Both the position numbers and the translations under genes were made by a program. The notes under the pieces are model-generated. The model was not told the origin of the DNA. It was given only the letters and a program-made list of their open reading frames with translations, and made no database searches. A DNA stretch of 64,000 nt, taken from NCBI RefSeq assembly GCF_009727055.1, contig NC_052355.1:5077840-5141839 (forward strand), written 5' to 3'. Source of the stretch: Benincasa hispida (lineage: Eukaryota > Streptophyta > Magnoliopsida > Cucurbitales > Cucurbitaceae). Positions 44,571 through 56,413 of the stretch are shown in pieces (the first letter of the stretch is position 1; every line of letters begins with the position of its first letter).

Positions 44571-45712
44571 ATGCCGAGGAAAAGTGGCAGATCGAGCATG
44601 CAGATAGAGAAGGGGAGTGTTGACCCTACCAGTGGAGGCCCTGAAGTTAGACAGGACCCAGATCCGAAGGGGAAGAGAGTTAAAGAACCAATAGAGCAAG
44701 AGACGACTTCTGAAAATGAGTTGAGTTCCCCACAAGTGGGAACAGATCCCCAGTTGGAGGACCGAGTATTTGATAGGATCGGCCAGAGACTAGCAACGAG
44801 TGGATCAATTCAGACAGATCCAGAGAAGAAATACGGCGTTGAGAGGCTGAAAGCCTTAAGTGCCACAATGTTTGATGGAGCCACAGATCCAGTAGATGTT
44901 GAGGTCTAGTTGAACTTGATTGAGAAATGCATTAGTGTTATGGGATGCCTTGCGGATCGTAAGGTCGAATTAGCGGTGTTATTACTGCAAAAAGAGGCTG
45001 AGAGAAGCAGTTGAGAAGCTATGTCTTGGCCTGAGTTTAGAAAAGTATTTGAGGATAAATATTACCCTAGTTCTTTCAGGGAAACAAAGGGGGATGAGTT
45101 TCTTAGGCTAACTCAGGGATCGATGACGGTCGTTGAGTATGAGCAGAGGTTTATAGAGTTGTCGCAATATGCCCTTCCGATCATTGAGAAAGAGAAAGAG
45201 AGATGTAGGAGATTTGAGAATGGCCTAAAGAAGAAGGTACGTACTCCCGTTACCACTATAGCTAATTGGATGCATTTCACTCAGTTAGTTGAGATAGCTA
45301 TCAGAGTTGAGCGAAGTGTAATGGAGGTAGACCAACTCCAGGAGGGTGTGGAGGAGCAGCACAGGACTCTAATAGAGATTGGAGGTAAGAGTTTTAGACC
45401 CCCTTTCTCTGGACAGTTAGGTTTGCGGAGTCAAGGAAGTGCGAGCCAACAAGGTTCGAGTAGGAAGAGGCCAAATCCTGCAGTTGGATCGAGTAGTAGA
45501 TCGGTAACAGGTCGTATTAGCAAGTCAGTAGCTAGTATAGGGAGGAAGTCACAATGTATGAACTGTGGTAAGTATTATACAAGGACATATGATGGCGGCA
45601 GAAATGTTTGTTACCAGTATAAACAGGCAGGACACTTCAAGAAAGATTGTCCCCAGCTAGCTTGTGAAGCACAGGGTGAACAGAGAGTAGTTTCCCAGGT
45701 TGTAGACTAACC
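44571..45712 (+). pseudogene. Chromovirus Gag (two stops, altered zinc knuckle)
   Basis: A single frame from 44571 (MPRKSGRSSMQIEKG) through SWPEFRKVFEDKYYPSSFRE and VVEYEQRFIELSQYALPI, the standard chromovirus gag core. Stops at 44907 (TAG) and 45012 (TGA) both fall where relatives have Trp (TGG), and the frame continues unchanged after each. The zinc knuckle at about 45610 reads CYQYKQAGHFKKDC: the second Cys is Tyr. A final stop is at 45708. Gag forms the particle and packages RNA. Confidence 0.83.
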
Positions 45713-45819
45713 TAGAGCGACCGGTGCCAGAGGTGAGGGATCCTGTGCAACTAAGCAGAAAGGGGTAGCAGGACGACCCCAACAACAGTAGGGTAGGGTA
45801 TATGCTGTGACTCACCAAG

Positions 45820-46285
45820 AAATAGAAGAGTCTCCATATGTTGTAACTAGTACGATAACTTTACGTAACCAGTCTACTTATGTGTTCTTCGATTCTAGTG
45901 CTACGCACTATTCATATCTAGCATGTTTGCATTGCATATAAATAGAGTGCTTAAGCATATAAATGAGGACTTGTTTATTTCTATGCCTGTAGAAGATACT
46001 TTAGTTGTGCATGAGTATTACAGTAATTGTGAAGTAGTTATTAGGAATAAGAGCTTATGTGTTGACTTGATTCCACTAGAATTTTTAGAGTTTGATATTA
46101 TTTTAGGCATGGATTTCCTTAGAAAATATTATGCCACTTTGGATTGTATTAAGAAAGTGATAGTATTTAGGAAGCCAGGTGAACAAGAGATAACACTTGT
46201 AGGAAGTACAAGAATACTTGTAGGAAGTTTAATATCAGCAGTGAAGGCAAGGAAGCTGCTGAGTAAGGATGTGAAGCTTATTTAG
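45820..46285 (+). pseudogene. Chromovirus protease (aspartic, broken)
   Basis: The active-site text appears at about 45892 as DSSATH, with Ser replacing the Gly of the usual DSGATH. A shift follows at about 45915. The rest is open at 45923-46285 (VLKHINEDLFISMPVEDTLV, LEFLEFDIILGMDFLRKYYA), the latter with the ILGMDWL-like motif of the gypsy protease. It would cut the polyprotein. Confidence 0.8.
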
Positions 46286-46299
46286 CCTATGTGGCGGTT

Positions 46300-47700
46300 T
46301 CACAAAATAGAAACCTGGAACCTGAAGATGTACCTGTGGTACAGGAATTCTTAAATGTTTTCCCTTAAGAGTTATCAGGTTTACCACCTGACATGGAAGT
46401 TGAGTTTACTATTGATTTAGTTCCAGGTACAACACCTATTTCCCAAGTACCATATAGAATGGCACCAGCGGAACTGAAGGAGTTGAAAGTTCAGTTACAG
46501 GAACTTGTTGATAAGAGGTACATCAGATGCAATGTGTCACCTTGGGGAGCGTTGGTCTTGTTTGTCAAGAAGAAAGATGGTACTCTCAGATCATGTATAG
46601 ACTATAGACAATTGAATAAGATGACAATTAAAAATAAGTACCCATTGCCTCATATAGATGATCTCTTCGATCAGTTAAAGGGAGCCATGGTGTTCTCTAA
46701 ATTAGATTTGAGATCTGGTTACCACGAGTTGAAGGTTAATGAGGCAGATGTTCCAAAGACTGCTTTCAGGACCAGGTATGGATATTATGAGTTCCTAGTA
46801 ATGTCGTTTGGTCTGAAGAACGCTCCTGCAATATTTATAGACTTAATGAATAGGATATTTCATCCCTACATGAATTAGTTTGTGATAGTTTTCATTGACG
46901 ATATAATAGTATATTCCAGTAGTGTAGAAAAGCATATAGAACATCTAAGGTTAGTGCTACAAATGCTAAGAGAAAAGAAGTTATATGCCAAGTTTAGTAA
47001 GTGTGATTTCTGGTTAAATCAAGTTGTGTTTCTTGGCATATAGTTTCAGCAGTCAGAGTCGGTGTAGATTCCCAAAAGATAGAAGCGATAGTTAATTGGG
47101 AACGACCCAAGACTGTAACAGAGGTATGCAGTTTTTTGGGTTTAGCAGGTTATTACAGGAGATTTGTGGAGGGCTTCTCTAAGATAGCTCCACCATCGAC
47201 AAACTTGACCAAAAAAGATGCAAAGTTTGAGTGGTCGCCATAATGTGAGCATAGTTTCCAAGAGTTGAAACAGAGGTTAGTAACAACACCCATGCTGACT
47301 TTACCTACACAGGTAAAAAGTTTGAGATTTATTGTGATGCATCTTGAAAAGGATTAGGATGTGTGCTGATGCAGGAAGGAAAGGTAGTCGCCTATGCTTC
47401 TCGTCAGATAAAGAAGCATGAATGTAACTACCCTACGCACGATCTAGAGTTAGCAACAGTTGTGTTAGCTCTAAAGCTGTGGAGACATTACCTGTTTGGT
47501 GAACGTTGTCATATATTTACTAATCATTAGAGTATGAAGTATATCTTTGATCAGAAAGAGCTAAACTTAAGACAGAGAAGATTGATCGAGTTGATCAAAG
47601 ATTATGACTGTACAATTGATTATCACCTAGGTAAAGCAAATGTGGTGGCTATTGCTCTAAGTAGAATGGTCGGATTGGCTAGAGCTGCTATCTATTTCGT
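46300..47700 (+). pseudogene. Chromovirus reverse transcriptase and RNase H (broken)
   Basis: 46393-46878 is open and holds the fingers/palm ([52 protein letters not shown]). A TAG at 46876 precedes [13 protein letters not shown], the FIDD catalytic motif at about 46891. A shift separates the RNase H part, where CDAS at 47333 is followed by a stop, then [20 protein letters not shown] and a stop before SMKYIF. The arrangement and spacing are normal for gypsy elements; no function is expected. Confidence 0.85.
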
Positions 47701-48462
47701 AAGAGGTGTACTATTGCACGAGTTGAATAGTGCTAAAGTGAAACTATTAGTTGATCAGATAGAAGGTTTGATAGCTTCATTTCAGGTACATTCTACTTTA
47801 GTAGATGATACTCTACATGAATAGTTAAGAGATTTTGATCTTCAAAAGTTAGCTGAAGAGGTAAGTAGAGGCCCGAGAATGGACTATCAGTTAAGAGCAG
47901 ATGCGGTGCTACTAAAGGAAGGTAGAATATGTATATCTAATACCTTAGCACTTAAGCATGCTATTCTGGAAGAGGCACATAGTTCAGCTTATGCTATGCA
48001 TCAAGGTAGTACGAAGATGTATAGTTAAAGAAGTCGTACTGATGGCCTGGTATGAAAAGAGAATTAGAATTTGAAGTTGGCGGTAAGGTATTTCGTAAGT
48101 TGTCCCTATGGAAAGGAATACTTAGGATTGGTTGGAAAGGGAAGTTAAGCCTAAGATACATTGGACCTTACGATATAATAGAGCGAGTTGGCCCAGCGGT
48201 GTATTGGTTAGAGTTACCTCTTGAGTTATCTTGTATCCATGATGTGTTTCATGTGGCAATGCTAAGAAAGTATGTGCCAGATCCTACCCATGTGTTACCT
48301 GAACAATCCGTACAGTTGAAAGAAAATTTGTCATATGAAGAGGAACCAGTGGAGATTCTTGACAGGAAAGAGCAAGTCTTGAGAAACAAGACAATACCTT
48401 TGGTAAAGGTATTATGGAGAAACCATAGCATTGAAAAAGCTACATGGGAAGTTGAGGAGTAA
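47701..48462 (+). pseudogene. Chromovirus integrase remnant with chromodomain; catalytic core deleted
   Basis: The zinc-binding N-terminus is visible (EEAHSSAYAMHQGSTKMY, about 47970-48020). The text then jumps directly to the C-terminal domain FEVGGKVFRKLSLWKG... LRYIGPYDIIERVGP, so the core with its three acidic residues (several hundred residues in relatives) is gone. The open stretch 48052-48462 ends in VLRNKTIPLVKVLWRNHSIE, then KATWEVEE, a chromodomain of the chromovirus type, which in relatives directs insertion into heterochromatin. Confidence 0.83.
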
Positions 48463-48524
48463 ATGGTAAATAAGTATCCACAATTGTTTAATTGATGGAC
48501 TTGTACCATAATTTCGAGGACGAA

Positions 48525-48547
48525 ATTTTCTTAAGAGGGAGGTAAAA
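48525..48547 (+). other. Polypurine tract of the chromovirus
   Basis: AAGAGGGAGGTAAAA immediately before the 3' LTR start TGTAAACCC at 48548. Confidence 0.8.
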
Positions 48548-50417
48548 TGTAAACCCTAAACCCTAATTTCCCTACTTGTGTATGTTTACTACTTAAACCA
48601 GTATGGTGAGTAGGTTAATGTGAGAATTAATGTTTAATTGTAGGGAAAAGGGTGAAGAGTTAGAAGAAATATTTAAGATTGGAAGCTTGACACTTGGGTG
48701 AAGCTAGAAATTGGCTAAGTTTTGTTAGTGTGTAGCCCATGCGTTGAATTTGTGTTAGGCGTTGGAGTTGAGCCATGGGCGTTGGCCTTACTTATTTGTT
48801 AAGGTTAGTTGGGCTCTTAAGGAAGCCAACTGTGGCTGAGTGAGGAGAAGCAATGCATTGATTATGCACGCAAAGAGAAGCCATGTTGAGAGCAAGCAAC
48901 CCTATACGTGGACAAGGCATGCGACAACCAAGTCTTGAGAGGTTAGTATGCATGTGATAGGATTAGTTGTGTGCAAGCGTGGGTGCTGGGTGTTGGAAAG
49001 TTGCGGATGGACAATCACATAGTTGCTTGCAGCGCTGCATGATGCGCTAGACAAAGAGCTAGACGATAGTTCTAGACGATAAGCATAAGCGCTACACAAT
49101 GAGCGTAAGTGCTAGATGATGAGCGAGAGCTATAGCTAGACGAAGGGCACAAAGCTAGACGATTGAGGTATTGTGTGAGTGTAGGCTAGGATAGGCATTG
49201 AGTGTGAGGTGCTGGCTACTCAGTGTGCGTTAGAGCTATGCACTGGAGTAAGGCTGGCTGTGTGTTGGTCAAGCTTGGCATGCGATGAGTAGAGCTTGCG
49301 TTGGTCAGCCTTTGCAAACTGAAAGGGTTGGATTTGCGATGATGATTGAAGCCGAAAGGAGGCCAAGGCACAAAGTACATGCGTTGGAATAAGTTTACGT
49401 GAGAACTAAGGTGTGCGTTAAACCTAGTTGAAAGTATGCATTGATAGTAGGTGAAGTAATTAGCCTTAGATCACCGATTAAGGGGCACCGACTATCCTAA
49501 TCTTCAGAATTAAGTCTAGTTGAGCTGGATGTGTCATGCTAAGCATTTATGATAAATGGTGGGAGGTAGTATAAAAGGAAGGATGGACTTTAAAAGGTCA
49601 GTTTGAGTAATTCCTCCATGCAAATTGAGAGTTCTTGGTGTTGTTGGAAAGCTATGAGAGTCTACTTTCAGAGGTTATGCTGTCGAAAGAGGATCTCATT
49701 GTAATAATGCTTGAGAAGGAAGAAAGTGACAAGAGGTTCGCTTCACAGGCGATTCTATGCCGTCGATGAAGAATTGAAGCTCCAAGACAAACCACAAAAA
49801 GTTAGAAGCTGAGATTTTAAGGTAAGCTTTCTTTAGATGAGGACTAGGCGCTCAACCAGACTAAGGGTGGAGGACTTCTATGCGTTTAACCTGCTGTATG
49901 GGCTGAGAAGAGTTGCATTGAAGACTAGAACCCATAAATGCGTATATGAATGACCATGTGCAGCTGAAGGAACACTTAAAGCAAGTGTTGGTTGCATAGT
50001 GGGAATGCGTTGGTGAGGTGTGTTGCCTGCATATCAAGAGCCAAAATCTCAAAGAAATTTCTATGTATTTGACCAATAGCCAGGTATACATTGAGCGAAG
50101 GCCTTGTAAGGGAAGGCTAAATGCAAGCTTAATTAATAGTTAGTCTCAAAAGGGAGACCATTGCTAGTAGCTAAATATATGCTATTGTGTCCACAGGATT
50201 GACACCATTGCTAGAAGCATATCAACCTTTAAGAAGTAGCCCTAAAGTTGTGAGTGACTAAGTACTTATAATGTTTTTTAGAATCCATGATCTTAAGAAA
50301 TATTATTCTCAAGCTAGCTATTTTACAAAGTAGTTTTTCCATGCAAACTATGAGATTGTGTTTTCAAACACATGCCATGTATGAAAGTATGTTGTAAAAC
50401 TATTTATGTGTGCTCAT
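48548..50417 (+). repeat. 3' LTR of the chromovirus, truncated
   Basis: It matches the first two thirds of 41634-44468; TATA box at 49570-49577. It stops at about 50417, where the sequence becomes family A LTR without a target duplication. Confidence 0.82.
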
Positions 50418-52209
50418 ATGACACTATTGTGATGGTAGAAAAGAATATTTCAAGTCTGTTTTGCAGAAAATCAAGTCACCGCATGCGTTCATAGCTCAAG
50501 ATAAAAAGAATAACGCATCTACGTTGCATTGCGCCAATCATTCGGAAATGAATAGACGATCAACACAATGACAGCGCATGCGACAATCGATCAGGAGCTA
50601 AGCGATCAACGCAATCTCAATCGCATGCGGGAATAAAAAATAGCACTGCATACGGGCAAACGATCGAAGATGTAAAAAGCAATGCAATTCTGGAGGATTC
50701 TGACGTGTGTACAGCTGACCGTTGTGCATTTCTGAAGGGATTGATTGCGTAACAGAAGGAATATTCACTCCACCATTTTCGGAGCTGCCATAACAATAAA
50801 GTGGGGACCACAAGTCAGAGAGTCAAAGCTGAGCCTATAAATAGCTCTGGCCATTCCACTAATAAAATATACTTGATACGGGCATATTTTGATATTTGTA
50901 TATTGAGAGAGAGACCGGTCTGAAGAACCTGATCGGAGAAGATCTGGAAAGATTTAAGAGACAAGGCCGAGAGGTGAGTCTCAGGGCAAATCCTTTCAAT
51001 CCCCACCGTTAAAGCTTTGTACCAAGGTCACTTCTACTGAACAAGAAAGCCCGAGAGGGAAGCTCTTCTCGTCATCCATTCCATACGCCGACAAGCAAAT
51101 CCACCGTCCAAATCTGTGTCAAGACATTGGCACTCTTCTGTATTTGTTTCTATCTGTTTATCATCAACTGTATTCATCTTCTTAGTCTATCATTCACACC
51201 GTGTATCAGACGTTAAATCTTAGTATTGAATGTCATGATCATTTCCATCTCCATCTTTCTGTCTATTTCCGTTCATCCGTAAATCGCTTTCTCCATGATG
51301 TTTTCTTAATCCCTTGGTAATTAGTACAAATTGAGCAAGTAAATCAATTGGGTTAAGGAAATAAATATTTTTAGCTAAAGCATGCTAAACAACATCTTCA
51401 CCTGTGAGAGCAGAAGTGAAGATGTCATTCCTCCTATCGAGAGAAGGTTGGAAGAATGTGTTAACTAAAGCGAGAAGTACTTCCAGAGATGGAAGCAACC
51501 TTGCGTTCATTACGTTCATCCTTATTTCACCATAGAGATGTGGGAACACGGCCGATCACTGAGAGGTGTACGCTAAGGGAAAGCGGAACCGTAGTTATGT
51601 CTTTAACGCAATTCATAACTTGCGATGTTTATATTAGTTATCTTTTCTATTTCTGTTACATACATAAAGACTTTCCACCGCATACCACGACCCTTTTTAT
51701 AATCTTCACAGCCAGTCTCAAACTTAGTATCATGTGTCATGTATCCTTTATCTTGTATCATAATAGCTTAGGTTTACTTTTACCGCACTTTATTTTATTA
51801 TCGCAACTTTACTTTATCGCACAATTTTACTGTACTGCAACTTTAAATACCTATATAAACCAATCTTTTATTAATTGTAAAAATCGGTCGCATATATCAT
51901 GAACGTAACGCATTAACTACAACAAACCCTGTGTTCGACCTTGGATTACTTGAAAATTTTGACATAAGGATGAACGTAAGGAAAATTTTGACATAAGGAT
52001 CAACGTAAGGAAAATTTTGACAACGCATAGCATAATACAAGCATTCAATTAATAATGCATATATCTAGAAGTAGTATCGCATAAAGTATGAATAAGCATA
52101 ACATTCCAAGTGATCAAGTTTATGGCAACATGAGCTTGCATGATTCACATTCATCATTATCCAAATTTGTCCACATGGTTATTTAAAGACATTAAAATCT
52201 GCGTATCAA
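50418..52209 (+). repeat. 5' LTR of A3 (5'-truncated)
   Basis: It begins inside the LTR (TGATGGTAGAAAAGAATATT). TATA box at about 50836. A 29-base tandem repeat (GAAAATTTTGACATAAGGAT...) occupies 51952-52020. Near the end, AAGTTTATGGCAACATGAGC at 52113 resembles the sequence after A1 (7588), and a second AAGTTTATAGCGCCG at 52210 leads into the primer site. Confidence 0.8.
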
Positions 52210-52215
52210 GTTTAT

Positions 52216-52233
52216 AGCGCCGTTGTCGGGGAT
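52216..52233 (+). other. Primer-binding site of A3 (tRNA-Asp type)
   Basis: TAGCGCCGTTGTCGGGGA, two changes from the Athila/Tat site. Confidence 0.78.
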
Positions 52234-52259
52234 TGGTAATGGTTAGTGTTGAGTACTTT

Positions 52260-52645
52260 TGTAGTATGTGTAGGACAGATCTCTTTGTACTGACTGTTTA
52301 TCGCGAAGAGAAGTCTGACAGTTTATGAGTACTGGAGTGATCCAGAAATTCTAAGCCGACCCAGAGATTAGGTATATTTTTCGTGCAGAAGCACATCAGA
52401 ACCAGATTAAGTGTCGGAATTTCAAGACCTACGGTTGCGGAGAATGCAAGGTTTAAGAAATGTGCAACGCATTCTCCATAACTGGTGTGACTCCCGAAGG
52501 AAGTAGATCATATTTCTCCCCGTATACATTGCGGCATGAGGAGGAGAGCAATGTCCCTGAAGACATTGGGCAGGAAAGCTGGACCGCCTGCGGAGGTGTG
52601 GATTGCATTCATCAGGAGAAAATTGTCTTCCAGTCCATATCTTGA
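52260..52645 (+). pseudogene. Gag stub of A3 with a large internal deletion
   Basis: Leader and gag start, then the open stretch 52460-52645 (MCNAFSITGVTPEGSRSYFS, PYTLRHEEES) jumping straight to NVPEDIGQESW, the tail of gag. The zinc/NPGW region and most of the core are missing. The junction matches that of A2. Confidence 0.72.
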
Positions 52646-53394
52646 TCCTATGTTTACTTGCTTTTTGAATTTGTTGTTGTATGAAATTTGGCATTTATCG
52701 CTTCATTTAATTTTTTTTATGACTTTATGAATTTATGATTCATTTAATTCTCTTGCGTTTATTTTCGTGTTCTTTTTATTCCTTACTTTTCCGTCAGAAA
52801 TGCGTTATTCTTAAATGTTGGTGAATGATTGATTAATAAGAAGAAAATTATTACCGCAATGTCTGTGTGACTTGCATTGATAAAAATAATAATAATAATA
52901 ATAAAAATAAAAAGATAAAATCAACACCCGGTATGCATTTCGATGATGGGTGCATCTTGTACCCACAAGATACACTTTACGTTCATCCAATTCAAAGGCA
53001 CTATGTTTAGGGGTGTGTTGCGCTCGTATGTGTTCTTAGCCCGTTCTTAGCAAAAATGCACTATGTTGAGGTAGTGTTGCGCTGGTAGAATTACCGTTCG
53101 CCCGTCCTTCAGAAATGGATTGCGTTAAGGGGTGTGTTGCGAGAATACATGCGTTATTGCCCATCCTCTGCAAAGATGCATTTTCGTTGATGAACTCATT
53201 GCGTTAATTCTTCACCTTGCGCCCATTCAAATAAAACACTAAAGATAATTCTTTTTGCAAACTGAGAAGTCCAATCGTCTCGTCTTCCAAGGAAATGATG
53301 ATTTAGCAGACGAAAGGACGTCTTTCTTTGATGCTTCATAAATGTGAGGAGTGCAAATGACAGGCTTTTGAGTAGCTCGAGGCCTACCACCGCA
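52646..53394 (+). other. Spacer of A3 with microsatellite and diverged tandem repeat
   Basis: AATAATAATAAT run at 52885-52905; GGGGTGTGTTGCG units at about 52995-53190, equivalent to 930-1125. No gene seen. Confidence 0.65.
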
Positions 53395-53562
53395 GAATTC
53401 GCGTTGGGCCCATCAAGGCCCAACCTATAAATTCCATCTCCTCTGTCTGTGAGTCCATTTGATCTCATTTGCAAACATAAACCCTAGATCACTCTACATA
53501 CCAGATTGTTTCCCTCTTCCTAAAAACCTAAAGAATTCCAGTTTTCTTTTACTCTGGCATCC
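53395..53562 (+). promoter_or_regulatory. Internal promoter-like block of ORF2 in A3
   Basis: GTTGGGCCCATCAAGGCCCA at 53402 onward, then CCTATAAAT at about 53425 and AAACCCTAG at about 53480, before the ATG at 53563. Same order as 1330-1490. Confidence 0.6.
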
Positions 53563-56413
53563 ATGGCAGATCAATCTTCCCATCCATCTTCTTCACCCTC
53601 ATCACCCTAAAAAACCTAACTCTTTATGCAAGAGGTGACATTCCTTGCAGCCAGCCGTTGTCTCGCCGCCCAGCCACACACCGTTTCTCAAGTTGCTAGA
53701 AAACCCCGGCGAAATCCCTTAGCAGCCAGGCCACTCCAGTTCAAAAGGGGGCAAAGTTCTGAAAGCACCCCACTCCCAACATTCTTCTCTGAGAGTGAAA
53801 AGAAGAGACAGGACGATAAGGAGGTGTTTGGGAGCATTTTCAGCAACTTGGAGAAAGGAGGAGGATTTCCTGAAGCTGGGGTTGTGAACCAACCACTGCC
53901 TTTGGAGGAGGCGATGGAGGAAGAGTCAAGGAGAAGCGCTCTGGCCATCTTGGATCCTAAGGAAACTGCTAATGCAGAATCCTATGAGAGACCCATCAGT
54001 GTCGATTTGGAGGAAGTGGCAGCGGAGAAGTAGCTTGAAGGGGGCTGAAGAGAAGAAGAAGAAGAAGAAGAAGAAGAGCAAAGAAAAGAGGGATGAAGGA
54101 GATGAGCAAGCCCATCAAAGAAAAGCAGAGAAGAAAATCAAAGAGAATGAGGATGAAGAAGATGAGAAGGCCAAGCTAAAGAAGAAGAAAGAAATAAGTG
54201 GAAGAAAAGAAAGCAGGCGGGAGGAAAGGCGCCTGAAGAAGGAGGAAGAGAGGAGAAAAAAGGGCTGAGAGACCAGAGCTGGACGAAGAATCCACATACG
54301 TGAGGGAGGATAAGAGGGAATCAACACAACTAAGAGAATCAACGCAACATGAAACACCGCAAATGGTTGTGACTGATGAAGGAGAAGATGTGGAAATCAC
54401 CCCCTTGACACGGCGTCGCAAGGAGAATGCGCCGCAAGGGTCAACCATCGACACTCCAATTTTGATAGATGCATTAGAAGAGTAGGAGAGGAGAAGAAAG
54501 GAGAAGGAAGAGAAGCAGGAGAAAATGTTACAAGCAAAACTCATCATCGCAGAAGGTAATCAAAGAAGAAAATTACAAGATGAGAAGGTGCGTCGCAACA
54601 ATGAGATTGCGGCAGAAGAAGAAAGGAAAAGGCTCGAAGAGGAACAATGCATTTTTCTGGACTCCGAGCAGTTTGAAAAAGAAATTGAAGAAGAAGAGAG
54701 AGAAGAAAAAGAAGAAGAAAGGAAGAAGAAAGAGGAGAAGGAGAGGAAGCGCCGAGCAAACATTCAGCGCATCAGAGAAAATAAGGGTAAGGAACTTGCT
54801 GAACGGGAGAAGGTGGAAGAACACAAGGCAAGGGAAAAGAAACAAAGGCAGGAATCCTACCTTGCATTAACTAAAGCTCGGGCAAAGCAGTTGTAGAAAG
54901 TAGCGAGCCAGCGTTGGCAAAGGAGCGTCCATCGAGGAAGAGAGAAAACGATGATATGCTGATGAAGATGGGATTTTTCCCCGTGCCAATGCCAATACCA
55001 GACCTAATCACAAGCGTTATACTGGAGGACAGATGGGAAACATTTTGTCAATGCCTAGAAATTGTCATTCCAAAGGTAGTGCGCAACTTCTACAACGAAC
55101 TGCTACATGGCACCAAGGATGTGGTGACCATAAAAGGGCAAATGGTGTCTTTCAGCGCAAAGGACATCAATGAATTATTCCTGATGAAGAGAAAACTAGA
55201 TGCACTGCGTAATAAAATCATTGATGATCCTACTAAAGAGCAGATGGAAGATGCGTAGCAAACATTAACGCAACCGGGCACTAAGTGGACGGTTTCATTA
55301 AAAGGCATCAAGACTCTAGCGTCCAAGACACTGCTTCCCGAGGCGCGAATTTGGGTAATTTGGTAAAATGGCGATTCATCCTGACTTCCCATGGCAAAAC
55401 AATTTCGAGGGATCAAGTCATGGCCGCATATTGCATTGCTCATGGCATTCCAATCGATGTGGGCCAGTTGATCGAAAGACAAATTGGAGGTTTTGTGGGG
55501 CACATAAGAGGTCAGTATTTCTTCCCATGGATTGTCTCAAGTTCATGCTTATCAATGGGTGTAGACATTGAGGAAGAACCCATGCCTGAAGTTCATAGCC
55601 TCATAAACGTCAAGATTTTGAGGTTGCTCCTCAAAGATTTCCCACACTACCCCGAACTTCCATTGAAGAGGCCCGTCATTGATTTAAATGCACCGCAGCA
55701 ACCCAAGCCAAAGAAATAGCGCAAAGACGACAAAGGAAAAGGGAAACTCCAAGACTCATCAATGCAAGAATCAGTACCCTTGGACCCTTTGCCTTTGATA
55801 ATTCACCCTCTAAGCCCTGCCGTACAACCTTCTTCTTCCCTTCCTGAGCACTTCACCAACCTTCTACTTGCCCCTGATTCTCCAACTGCATATCCAGTAG
55901 ATCCATCCTCACCTTCAGCATCATCACCACAACTTCCCCTTCCACCAACGCATGTTGATGACCCACGCAATAAGGCACCTCTGCCCAACCCTAAAACGTC
56001 GATGGCGAGACATCACAGGCACAACCTACCATTGCATCCTTAGCTGTTGAACTAGCAGATATGCGAACCCTTCTTGCTCAACAACAACAACTCTTCTCCC
56101 AACAGCAAGAACTCTTCTCGCAATAACAAGCCTTCTTCGACCAGAGAATTGATGGGGTAATCAAGCGAGTTGACGATTTACAACGCAGTGTTGCCATGAC
56201 AAGGCAGGTGTTGATATATATTTAACGCAACACTTATATGATCCACCTGCACCAAAGATAATTAGCGGAGCGCAACCATGAGTACTTCAATTTTCTGACA
56301 GTATATCTTCATGGACCCATGGTACCTTCGCATTTCCAGCAACATCTGATTTTTGAAGAAACTCCTCCTGTACCACATCAAAATCCTCCACCGGAACCTC
56401 CTCCTCCTCAATA
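53563..56413 (+). pseudogene. ORF2 of A3: coiled-coil / plant-transposon-like domain protein (broken)
   Basis: The ATG in CATCCATGGCAG is equivalent to that at 1491, with a TAA at codon 16. Open pieces: 53626-54033 (head), 53972-54268 and 54525-54896 (charged coiled coil with long Lys/Glu runs), 54914-55258 and 55285-55719 (folded domain, VSFSAKDINELFLMKRKLDA and IRGQYFFPWIVSSSCLSMGV), 55762-56043 (Pro/Ser-rich), then Gln-rich and coiled-coil tail ending PPPPQ at 56410. The domain is the best conserved part among the three copies, hinting that it once mattered. Biochemical role unknown. Confidence 0.65.

Larger units (their letters stand above)
41634..50417 (+). mobile_element. Ty3/gypsy chromovirus (Tekay/Del-like), decayed and truncated
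   Basis: 5' LTR, tRNA-iMet-type primer site, gag, protease, reverse transcriptase, RNase H, integrase remnants, chromodomain, polypurine tract and two thirds of the 3' LTR, in the order normal for this group. The integrase catalytic core is deleted and every gene has stops. It lies in the inverted block of C1's 5' LTR. The 3' LTR is cut at 50417 by the family A element A3, so the duplication cannot be checked; the bases left of it are GAATT. Confidence 0.85.

Noticed and set aside
51489..51902. 137-residue plus-strand frame
   Set aside because: It lies inside the A3 LTR in untranslated sequence and has no family pattern; similar accidental frames occur in sister LTRs.
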